A stretch of DNA of 64,000 nt, taken from positions 62,001 through 126,000 of the forward strand of contig NZ_MPDJ01000012.1 in NCBI RefSeq assembly GCF_001881565.1, in the 5' to 3' direction. Of the stretch, positions 57,506 through 64,000 are shown in pieces. The first letter of the stretch is position 1; each line of letters begins with the position of its first letter. A program made the translations under genes and the position numbers. This DNA is from Eisenbergiella tayi. GTDB taxonomy: Bacteria > Bacillota > Clostridia > Lachnospirales > Lachnospiraceae. The notes beneath the pieces were generated by a model. That model worked only from the letters and a program-made list of their open reading frames with translations. It ran no database searches and was not told the DNA's origin.

Positions 57506-58216
57506 TTATTCCGAATCCTCCGGCCCGGGCAGGGGCTGTTTCCCGGCGGCGAGGCATGAAAGCTTCTTTTTCCATGCCTCTATGCTGAAGTCCTGGATAA
57601 AGTCAATGAGCAGAGAGGAAATGGTTACGGTAACGAAGGAATAAGCAATCCTGCCAAGCGGTATATAAGTCAGGGAGAGAATGAGCACCGTTATGTCGGT
57701 TGCCAGATAGGCCCGGGCTATTTTACAGTGTGTGAGTTTGGCGATAACCATTGCCAGGGCATCATCCCCTCCGCTGGAGGCCTTCTGCCTGACCACAAGA
57801 CCCACGCCGATTCCTACGAAACAGGCTCCGGCAACGGCGGCCAGAAGCGGGCGTGAGGTCAGGTCGGGAAGAAGAAAGGGCAGGCTTTCCCACAGCTTCA
57901 GGAAGCCGGCAAGGCATAGTGTTGCGGCGATGGAGCGGATGAGAAATTCTCTGCCCAGATACCGGAAGCCAAAAAGATAGCATAGGGCGTCCAGCAGAGG
58001 AGACAGCAGGGCGGCAGGTATGGCAAACCAGTAGTTGAGCAGCAGAATCATGCCAAGGACGCCGCCTTCTGTTATGTGGACGCGTTTATGGATATTCACC
58101 ATGCCGAAGGCCAGAATTGCGGTTCCGGCCAGAATGGATAAAACAGTTTTCAGAGGGAAAATATCCTTTAGGGTTTTAAGGGTTTTCCTGTAATTCTTTT
58201 GTAAAAGTGTGCGCAA
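57506..58216 (-). CDS. YitT/DUF161-family membrane protein
   Basis: 236 residues from a TTG at 58216, chosen because GAGG lies seven bases upstream; the open frame continues to 58414 but only through the palindromic element. Several helices (TVLSILAGTAILAFGMVNI, LGMILLLNYWFAIPAALLSPL, FLKLW...). The ASSGGDDALAMVIAKLT segment is typical of YitT proteins. The usual C-terminal DUF2179 domain is missing. Function unknown. Confidence 0.8.
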   Translation of the reverse strand: MRTLLQKNYRKTLKTLKDIFPLKTVLSILAGTAILAFGMVNIHKRVHITEGGVLGMILLLNYWFAIPAALLSPLLDALCYLFGFRYLGREFLIRSIAATLCLAGFLKLWESLPFLLPDLTSRPLLAAVAGACFVGIGVGLVVRQKASSGGDDALAMVIAKLTHCKIARAYLATDITVLILSLTYIPLGRIAYSFVTVTISSLLIDFIQDFSIEAWKKKLSCLAAGKQPLPGPEDSE

Positions 58217-58275
58217 AGTAAAACCTCGTTTCTGTCTTTTATTTTTTGCGGGTCTTGAGTGGGGGGATATGAGTG

Positions 58276-58749
58276 CAGATAAAAAAAGTGAGTGCCGCCG
58301 TCCGTGTCCCGGATGCCCTCCGATGCGGCCCGGCTTCCTCACGGCCCTTATCCCCGGTACGAGCCGCCGCCCTGCAAGGTTCCTTATAGGGGACGCTTCC
58401 GCTCGGATAATCACGCAGCGGTACTAGAGTGTGTTTGAAAATTCATTCCCGCAATCTGCACGCTCCACTTTGCGTGGAATATGTTCCAAATTCAATCAAC
58501 GTAGCCCGCTACGCCTCATGAATTTGGAACATATTCCCCACAAACTGTAACGCACATCTTGCAGAAAGCAATTTTCAAACACGCTCTAAGGCTGCAAAAT
58601 ACGCAGCCTAAGGACCGGCGAGCTTATAACGCCCCTGAGAGGAATCCTTGCAGGGCGGCGGCTCGTACCGGGGATAAGGGCCGTGAGGAAGCCGGGCCGC
58701 ATCGGAGGGCATCCGGGACACGGACGGCGGCACTCACTTTTTTTATCTG
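58276..58749. repeat. Long palindromic element, copy 2 (104-bp perfect arms, conserved core)
   Basis: Left arm 58276-58379 and right arm 58646-58749 are perfectly complementary over all 104 bases. Removing the nested MITE leaves a core closely matching 15393-15497, including the hairpin with stem AGGCTGC/GCAGCCT where copy 1 has AGGCCGC/GCGGCCT, a compensatory base-pair change. The arms share no visible similarity with those of copy 1 apart from their innermost few bases. Located between the YitT-type gene and the MerR gene, filling that gap. Confidence 0.9.
58427..58586. mobile_element. 160-bp MITE inserted in the palindromic core
   Basis: Terminal inverted repeats GAGTGTGTTTGAAAATT and AATTTTCAAACACGCTC (one mismatch) with TA on both sides (58425-58426 and 58587-58588), the duplication typical of IS630/Tc1-mariner elements. 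Removing it with one TA restores the core of copy 1. Inside, 58476-58494 pairs perfectly with 58519-58537 (19 bases), so it folds into a hairpin. No coding capacity. Confidence 0.75.
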
Positions 58750-58880
58750 TACCCGGTACGTAATTTTTGGGTGCAAAAAGATTATAAACTCTGGTATAAT
58801 ACTAAGGTCAATTATTTTTTGTATTTTTATACATGAATGCTTTAATAACTCATTTTAAAAGAGAAGACGGGAGTGGTAAC

Positions 58881-59735
58881 ATGAAGGATTATTATACCAT
58901 CAGTGAGATTTCAAAATTGTATGGAATCGGAACGGATTCTCTTCGTTATTATGAAGAGATTGGAGCTCTTGAGCCGAAGCGGGGAAAGAATAACTATCGT
59001 TTGTATCGTCTGAAGGATATCTGCCGGTTAAATACGATTCGGGATTTGCTTCAGCTGGGCTTTTCTATGAAACAGGTAAGGGCATATCTTGATGATATGA
59101 ATCTGGAAAATACCCTCCGTATGCTGGAGGATGAAAAGAAAACTATCCGGGAGCAGCAGGAACAGTTGAGGCTTGTGGAAAAATCCATAGAGAGAAGAAT
59201 GGCGCACATTCAGAAATACAGGGAAACAGAAGAAAACTCTTATCGTCTGATATCTTGTTCCGACAGATATTGTCTGCGGCTGGATGAGGATATAACGAGG
59301 GATGAAGAGGTTGATTTCGCCATAAAAAGGCTGCAGAAAAGGCATGAAGACAAAATACGCAGTATAGGGGATCAGAATTTCGGAGCCAGTCTTTCTCCTG
59401 AGGATGTGAGAAATGGTGTTTATAATCTGTTTCATTCCGTGTTTTTTATTCTTCGGGATGGGGAGTGTGGGGAAGGGAAAGTGCAATTGGGAGAGGGTGT
59501 TTCTCAGGAAGGGTATGATTTCCTTTTGCCGGAAGGGACCTATTTGAGCACCTTTTATCGGGGGGAATACCGACAGTCGCCGCAGCGGGCGCTGGCGCTG
59601 CTGGAAGAAGCCTCCCGCAGAGGATTAGAGATAACGGGGGATATTCTGGAGCTGTATCCGGTTGATAACCGATACACAATGAAAACGGAGGAATTTGTCA
59701 CCGAACTGCAGATACGGGTGAAAGAACGGAATTAG
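58881..59735 (+). CDS. MerR-family transcriptional regulator
   Basis: 284 residues. N-terminal winged helix (YTISEISKLYGIGTDSLRYYEEIGAL), a coiled-coil dimer helix (about residues 75-110, rich in E, Q, R) and a C-terminal effector-binding domain of the GyrI-like kind (GTYLSTFYRGEY, LELYPVDNRYT). ATG 58881 has GGGAG upstream; ATG 58833 is less likely. TATAAT lies at 58795-58800. It is convergent with the ABC exporter; target genes are not evident. Confidence 0.88.
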   Translation: MKDYYTISEISKLYGIGTDSLRYYEEIGALEPKRGKNNYRLYRLKDICRLNTIRDLLQLGFSMKQVRAYLDDMNLENTLRMLEDEKKTIREQQEQLRLVEKSIERRMAHIQKYRETEENSYRLISCSDRYCLRLDEDITRDEEVDFAIKRLQKRHEDKIRSIGDQNFGASLSPEDVRNGVYNLFHSVFFILRDGECGEGKVQLGEGVSQEGYDFLLPEGTYLSTFYRGEYRQSPQRALALLEEASRRGLEITGDILELYPVDNRYTMKTEEFVTELQIRVKERN

Positions 59736-59755
59736 AACGGAATCAGAAAAGAATG

Positions 59756-59802
59756 AAAAAGCAGCCTTCGGTCGGATAAAATGACAGAAGGCCGCTTTTT
59801 TT
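59756..59802. terminator. Bidirectional terminator between merR-type and ABC exporter genes
   Basis: AAAAAGCAGCCTTC pairs with GAAGGCCGCTTTTTT (one mismatch), T-rich on the plus side and A-rich on the other. Confidence 0.8.
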
Positions 59803-59835
59803 GTGTGCCCGGCGGGCACATGTTATGTTTTCCTG

Positions 59836-61614
59836 TTAGATAACATTTTTGAACTGGCTCATATATAGCTGATAATAAGCCCCTTTTCTGGCCATCAGCG
59901 AAGCTGCGTTTCCTTCTTCCACAATGGTGCCGTTATCAATGACAAAGATACGGTCTGCCTTCTGGATAGTGGAAAGCCTGTGGGCTATTACAAAGGAAGT
60001 GCGGCCTTTCAGCAGATTTTCGATGCCGGACTGTACCAGCAGCTCCGTTTTCGTGTCGATACTGGAGGTCGCTTCATCCAGTATCAGAATGCGGGGATCC
60101 GATACCATGGTCCGGGCAAATGCAAGCAGCTGTTTCTGGCCGATGGACAGGCCGCCGCCTCTTTCGCTTAAGAGGGTATCATAGCCTTTATCCAGCTTCA
60201 TGATGAAATCATGGGCATTCACGGCTTTGGCCGCGGCGATGATTTCTTCGTCCGTGGCATCCAGCTTTCCGTAGCGGATGTTATCCTTAATGGTTCCTGA
60301 GAACAGGAAGTTATCCTGGGTCATAATGCCCATCTGATGCCGCAGGCTTTCGATAGATACCTCTCTGACATCGTAGCCGTCAATATAAACATGGCCTTCC
60401 TGAATGTCGTAGAAACGGCTGATCAGATTGACAATAGTGGTTTTGCCGGCTCCTGTGGGGCCGACCAGCGCAATGGTTTCTCCCGGATTGATGTGGAAGC
60501 TTACCTGATTCAATATTTTAGCTGTGCCGTCATAGGAGAAAGTTACCTTATCAAAAACCACATCTCCCTGAATCTGGGGAAGCTCCCTCACTCCATCCTG
60601 ATCGGTGATAGCAGAGGGGGTATCCATGATTTCAAATACTCGTTCCGCACCCGCTATATTGGTAATCATCTGATTATAGAAATTACTCAGGTTCATAATA
60701 GGATGCCAGAACATGGAAATATAGGTTCCGAATGCGATGAAGGTACCGATGGATACCTTATCCACTCCGATTATGATAATACCTGTAAAATAAAGGGAAA
60801 CAATTCCCAGGCCCCAGCAGAAATCGATGACAGAACCGATGGCGTCATTCAGGCGGACCGCATGGATAAAGGAATCCCGGTGCTCCTTTGTCAGCTCCCG
60901 GAAGGTTTCCATGGTTTCTTCTTCGGCCCCGAAGCTCTGGATGATCCGGATACCGGACAGATCTTCGTGGACAAAAGCATTCAGGTTGGAAGATTTTTTC
61001 CGGTGGATCTGCCATCTTTTGTGAGAGCGTGTCTGGATATACCAGATGCAGACCGCCATTAAAGGAAGACTGACCATGGAGGCCGCCGCCAGCCCCGGGC
61101 TTTTTACAAACATAATTGCCACTACCGCGCAGATGGTGATAAAATCCGGGATCAGAGTGGTGACACAATTGGACAGTACATCCTTCAGGGAGTTGATGTC
61201 GCCGATAATACGGGCGAGAATTTTTCCTGTGGGACGGCTGTCAAAGAACTGGAAATCCAGGGTTTGGATATGGGTATACAGCTCCTGGCGGATGGTGACA
61301 AGGATGCTGTTGCACACTTTTGCCATCACATACATACGAAGCTTGATTCCCAGGACCATAATCAGGTTCAGGACTATGGCAAATAGGATCAGCCGTCCCA
61401 GTCCCGTAAAATCCCCCGCAGTGATATAATCATCCACCGCGGACTCCATGATCAGAGGATTTAACAGGGTTACAACAACGCAGAACCCCATGATGAACAA
61501 AACACCTACGATCTGCAGCTTATAGGCGAGCAGATATTTAAAGAGGCGTCCCAATGTGGCCATTTTCCCGACTTCTATAGTTTTTTCGTCATCTCTGTAA
61601 GAATTAACAGGCAT
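59836..61614 (-). CDS. ABC exporter half-transporter, second subunit
   Basis: 592 residues. Six-helix ABC exporter membrane domain (LQIVGVLFIMGFCVVVTLL onward) and an ATPase domain with Walker A ALVGPTGAGKTTIV, signature LSIGQKQLLAFARTM and Walker B ILILDEATSSIDTKTE with the catalytic Glu. Start ATG 61614 has AAGGAGG upstream and overlaps the stop of the partner gene. The signature reads LSIGQ rather than LSGGQ; with 61619-63361 it forms a heterodimer of the BmrCD/LmrCD kind. Confidence 0.93.
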   Translation of the reverse strand: MPVNSYRDDEKTIEVGKMATLGRLFKYLLAYKLQIVGVLFIMGFCVVVTLLNPLIMESAVDDYITAGDFTGLGRLILFAIVLNLIMVLGIKLRMYVMAKVCNSILVTIRQELYTHIQTLDFQFFDSRPTGKILARIIGDINSLKDVLSNCVTTLIPDFITICAVVAIMFVKSPGLAAASMVSLPLMAVCIWYIQTRSHKRWQIHRKKSSNLNAFVHEDLSGIRIIQSFGAEEETMETFRELTKEHRDSFIHAVRLNDAIGSVIDFCWGLGIVSLYFTGIIIIGVDKVSIGTFIAFGTYISMFWHPIMNLSNFYNQMITNIAGAERVFEIMDTPSAITDQDGVRELPQIQGDVVFDKVTFSYDGTAKILNQVSFHINPGETIALVGPTGAGKTTIVNLISRFYDIQEGHVYIDGYDVREVSIESLRHQMGIMTQDNFLFSGTIKDNIRYGKLDATDEEIIAAAKAVNAHDFIMKLDKGYDTLLSERGGGLSIGQKQLLAFARTMVSDPRILILDEATSSIDTKTELLVQSGIENLLKGRTSFVIAHRLSTIQKADRIFVIDNGTIVEEGNAASLMARKGAYYQLYMSQFKNVI

Positions 61615-61618
61615 GTTT

Positions 61619-63361
61619 TTACGCCTCCTTCCTTTCCTGGCCGGTGCCGAGCACACTATATTGTGCCTGCCAGGTTTCATAGTAAAGCCCCTTCTGGGAA
61701 AGAAGGCTTTCATGTGTTCCTCTTTCCTTAATAGAACCGTTTTCCAGCACGATGATCTCATCCGCATTTCGGACCGCGCTGATACGGTGGGCAATAATCA
61801 GCTTTGTGGTTTCGGTAAGCTCCAGCAGCGCCTGCTGGATAGCGTATTCCGTTTCCATATCCAGAGCGCTTGTGGAATCGTCCAGGACCAGAATCGGATT
61901 TTTTTTGGCGATGGCGCGGGCGATGCTGATACGCTGCTTCTGTCCGCCGGAAAGGCCGACTCCCCGCTCCCCGATCACCGTTTCATATTGTTCATCCAGC
62001 TTTTCAATGAATTCACTGGCCTGGGCGCAGGCGGAAGCCCCGCGTATTGTCGATGCGTCCACCATACCCCTTTTTCCCAGCTTTACATTTTCGCTGATTG
62101 TGTCGGAAAAGAGGAAAACATCCTGCATGACAAGAGAGATATTGCTTCTCAGCTGTTTTAAGGATAAATTACGGATGTCAACGTCATCCACGTAAACATT
62201 TCCGTCTGTAGCGTCATACAAACGCTGAAGCAGCTGGATGATAGAGGTCTTTCCCGCGCCTGTGGCGCCCATAATGCCGATGGTATTGCCGGGCTGCACA
62301 CAGAAAGAGATATCATGAAGGATTTCATAACCGTCTTCCTTATGAAAGGACACATTCCTGAATTCCACCTTCCCTTTCACTGCGGGAAGTATTTCAGGAA
62401 CCTCAGGTTCCGAGATAGAAGGCTTTACATTATATATTTTTCTGATTTTGCGGTAGCTTCCCACGGCAGAGGAGAAGTCATTGGAAAGCCAGCCCAGCAT
62501 TTCCATGGGCCATACGATGTTCATGGAATATTCCACAAAGGCGCTCAGGCTTCCGATACTCAGCTTGCCCTGAATGACCAGCCCGCCTCCGAAAAACAGA
62601 ATGATCAGTGGAAGAAGCTTTGTTATCAGTGAAAAGTAAGGATAATATTTTACAAAAACCTTGGACTGACGCATATTCAGTTCATAATAACGGTTATTGT
62701 GAGACAGAAACTTTCCGATTTCAAATTTTTCCCTCGCAAAGGCCTTAACGGTACGCACACCGGCCAGATTTTCCTCCGCCACCGTATTAAGAACGGCGTT
62801 TTCTTCGCTGATATCTTCATAAATAACTCCCAGGCGGCGTTCCTCGAGAATGGCAATGGTACCGGTGATCAGCATGGCGGCGGTAGGAATCAGCGCCAGC
62901 TTCCAATTCAGGCGGTACATACAGAAAAGCACGATGCCGGTATGGAAAACCACTTCAAGGATGAGCATGCTCACATAACTGACCGCATTCCAGATTCGGT
63001 CGATATCATCCTTGACGCGGGACATCAGTTCTCCGGTGTTGGTTTTGTCAAAATAATCCGCGCTCAGGGACTGTATATGGGAAAAAAGGTCCTTTCGCAT
63101 ATCAGTTGCGATGGAAGAGCCAATCCGGTCAAAAGTGAACTCTTTGGTATAGCCGAACACACATCGGCCGGCGCCCACAATAAGGATACCGCCCAGCAGG
63201 TATTTCAGGATTTCAATCCGCCCGCCTACGATAACATCATCGATAATATGCTTTGTGAGCTGTGGTGACACCATATCTAAGGATACGGCGATTACCATGG
63301 AAACGAATCCGAGAAGATAACCGAATTTGTGTTCCATTAAGTAACTGGATAACTTTTTCAT
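61619..63361 (-). CDS. ABC exporter half-transporter, first subunit
   Basis: 580 residues. Six-helix membrane domain beginning at FGYLLGFVSMVIAVSL; ATPase with Walker A GIMGATGAGKTSII, signature VGLSGGQKQRISIARAI and Walker B ILVLDDSTSALDME. The residue after Walker B is Asp rather than Glu (LDDSTS), the usual sign of a degenerate nucleotide site in heterodimeric exporters. Preceded by a 238-base leader with a peptide ORF and two terminators. Confidence 0.93.
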   Translation of the reverse strand: MKKLSSYLMEHKFGYLLGFVSMVIAVSLDMVSPQLTKHIIDDVIVGGRIEILKYLLGGILIVGAGRCVFGYTKEFTFDRIGSSIATDMRKDLFSHIQSLSADYFDKTNTGELMSRVKDDIDRIWNAVSYVSMLILEVVFHTGIVLFCMYRLNWKLALIPTAAMLITGTIAILEERRLGVIYEDISEENAVLNTVAEENLAGVRTVKAFAREKFEIGKFLSHNNRYYELNMRQSKVFVKYYPYFSLITKLLPLIILFFGGGLVIQGKLSIGSLSAFVEYSMNIVWPMEMLGWLSNDFSSAVGSYRKIRKIYNVKPSISEPEVPEILPAVKGKVEFRNVSFHKEDGYEILHDISFCVQPGNTIGIMGATGAGKTSIIQLLQRLYDATDGNVYVDDVDIRNLSLKQLRSNISLVMQDVFLFSDTISENVKLGKRGMVDASTIRGASACAQASEFIEKLDEQYETVIGERGVGLSGGQKQRISIARAIAKKNPILVLDDSTSALDMETEYAIQQALLELTETTKLIIAHRISAVRNADEIIVLENGSIKERGTHESLLSQKGLYYETWQAQYSVLGTGQERKEA

Positions 63362-63399
63362 AATTGTGATAGATCCCCCTTATGTAAGATTGTAAACCG

Positions 63400-63440
63400 G
63401 GAAAATGAAAGAAAAGAAAGAGGAAGCAGAATATGCTTCC
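63400..63440 (-). terminator. Second leader terminator of the ABC exporter
   Basis: On the minus strand GGAAGCA/TGCTTCC (63440-63434 with 63428-63422) with a five-base loop, followed by a U-rich but interrupted tract to about 63400. Weaker than the first terminator. Confidence 0.5.
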
Positions 63441-63510
63441 CGGCGTGGTGAAGGCAGTAAAACGGCCTTGGGAAATGTCCCTGCCAACAGGCAGAGGGAT
63501 GTATTTCCAC

Positions 63511-63541
63511 AAAAAAACCACGCCAGAATTACCTGTCGTGG
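63511..63541 (-). terminator. First leader terminator of the ABC exporter
   Basis: On the minus strand CCACGACAG pairs with CTGGCGTGG (five plus three pairs, one mismatch), followed by T7. It lies 59 bases after the leader peptide stop and 150 bases before the exporter. GGCGTGG of the 3' arm can also pair with CCACGCC further downstream, giving an alternative fold. Confidence 0.8.
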
Positions 63542-63599
63542 TAAAATGCCGCCTTAGCCCTTTATGAATAAGAAATACGGTATAAAATCCCGTAAGATC

Positions 63600-63695
63600 T
63601 TAGAAAGTGAGCGAAGCGTTATAATACCAAGAGGCAATCCCCAGTCTGTTCTCATTGTCCGATGCTGCAGTGATCTTTCTGTTTCCGTTCGACAT
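63600..63695 (-). CDS. 31-residue putative leader peptide of the ABC exporter
   Basis: ATG at 63695 with a perfect AAGGAGGT seven bases upstream, 31 codons, stop at 63600. The peptide begins MSNGNRKITAASDNEN and ends in SWYYNASLTF. It does not resemble a domain. The position before terminators and a heterodimeric ABC exporter is that of B. subtilis bmrB, whose translation by drug-stalled ribosomes relieves termination of bmrCD. A decayed regulator gene is the alternative. Confidence 0.6.
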   Translation of the reverse strand: MSNGNRKITAASDNENRLGIASWYYNASLTF

Positions 63696-63751
63696 AGGTT
63701 TTACCTCCTTTTCTTAATATTTGTTTCGGTTACAGAGTACTTATACCTTAC

Positions 63752-63774
63752 CACGGTGCCGTGTGTTTTGTCAA
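63752..63774 (-). promoter_or_regulatory. Putative promoter/operator of the exporter leader
   Basis: TTGACA on the minus strand (63774-63769) and a palindrome with arms CACGG/CCGTG (63752-63763) just downstream. TATAAG at 63745-63740 is 23 bases away, too far for a usual -10, so the promoter is uncertain; a regulator that distorts the spacer is possible. Confidence 0.3.
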
Positions 63775-63788
63775 TTCCCTTTTTATAA

Positions 63789-64000
63789 TTATGTAGTATA
63801 ATCCCGATCCAGATTTATTACAGCATAATAGGAGGGATCCAGGCCGCGTATTTTCTCTTCCATAAAAGAGGTGATTTCGGAATCGCTGTATTGGAAGTGG
63901 AAGGGGACAAGAATATCAAATATGATATTGGTATGTGTGGGCCCTTTAACGATACGGAAATCATGCAGGTTGAGAGAAGCGTCCAGCTCATGGAGAAAAA
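63789..64000 (-). CDS. Cation diffusion facilitator, C-terminal end (partial)
   Basis: The gene enters from the right edge and stops at 63789. The visible 69 residues match the cytosolic zinc-sensing dimerisation domain of CDF transporters: LNLHDFRIVKGPTHTNIIF, then DILVPFHF and LDPSYYAVINLDRDY. Exports Zn, Mn or Fe; the metal cannot be told from this part. Confidence 0.85.
   Translation of the reverse strand, partial: FLHELDASLNLHDFRIVKGPTHTNIIFDILVPFHFQYSDSEITSFMEEKIRGLDPSYYAVINLDRDYTT

Noticed and set aside
58217..58414. N-terminal extension of the YitT-type protein to 58414
   Set aside because: It would translate the left arm of the palindrome; TTG 58216 has a proper Shine-Dalgarno and the domain begins after it.
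63564..63788. Rightward 74-codon frame in the exporter leader
   Set aside because: No ribosome binding site and it is antisense to the better supported leader peptide and promoter.

Overview
The window looks like the chromosome of an anaerobic gut Firmicute, most likely a Lachnospiraceae member. This rests on the mid-range G+C, strong AGGAGG-type ribosome binding sites, a glycyl-radical (B12-independent) fucose/rhamnose microcompartment locus of the kind known from Clostridium phytofermentans, Firmicutes-type LexA and TPP-riboswitch signals, and many DUF families typical of the group. No rRNA, tRNA, CRISPR array, prophage or complete insertion sequence was seen.

Layout. 1-64: start of a leftward secreted or membrane protein. 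290-10720: rightward operon of a small unknown protein, a giant DUF4132 protein, a DUF1998 (MrfA/YprA-like) helicase and a UvrD-like helicase. It is followed by an SRAP protein (10827-11411) and a leftward, LexA-controlled Y-family polymerase operon (11514-13204), so the first 13 kb is rich in DNA-repair or defence functions. 13301-14112: an iron-responsive pair (FeoB-associated Cys-rich peptide and a degenerate Fur-like regulator). 14222-17241: a zinc alcohol dehydrogenase, a large palindromic element, a serine hydrolase and an HPr-like protein lacking Ser46. 17364-22853: a TetR-controlled MMPL exporter with a heptad-repeat partner, then a more A+T-rich stretch to about 24900 with DUF402, GNAT and an ATT-started membrane protein. 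24975-25559: an HTH protein fused to a superoxide-reductase-like domain.

25928-43641: catabolic superlocus for L-fucose and L-rhamnose. A glycyl radical 1,2-propanediol dehydratase and its activase come first, followed by shell proteins of all classes (BMC-H, EutS-type, BMC-T, BMC-P), fuculose-phosphate aldolase, CoA-acylating aldehyde dehydrogenase, alcohol dehydrogenase, PduL, PduS and PduT. DeoR and AraC regulators, rhamnulokinase and rhamnose isomerase complete it. Sugars are isomerised and phosphorylated in the cytosol and cleaved to DHAP and lactaldehyde. Lactaldehyde is converted through 1,2-propanediol and propionaldehyde to propionyl-phosphate and propanol inside the compartment. An A+T-rich two-gene AAA-ATPase/RloB-like cassette (43957-45874), probably antiphage, sits directly after it.

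45908-53218: thiamine region with a TPP riboswitch, thiC, thiM, a thiE-HAD phosphatase fusion and thiD, then a YgjP-like peptidase, a MATE transporter and thiamine pyrophosphokinase. 53368-57486: ECF sigma factor with an ABC transporter module. 57506-59735: YitT-type membrane protein and a MerR regulator, separated by a second copy of the palindromic element that carries a nested MITE. 59836-63695: heterodimeric ABC exporter preceded by a short leader ORF and two terminators, resembling the bmrB-bmrCD attenuation system. 63789-64000: C-terminus of a cation diffusion facilitator.

The observations most worth following are: (1) two long perfect palindromes with unrelated arms around a shared, covarying roughly 105-base core; (2) the DUF4132/DUF1998-helicase/UvrD operon; (3) the AAA/RloB-like cassette; (4) the ABC-exporter leader; (5) the HTH-superoxide-reductase fusion; (6) the nested start in a shell protein gene.
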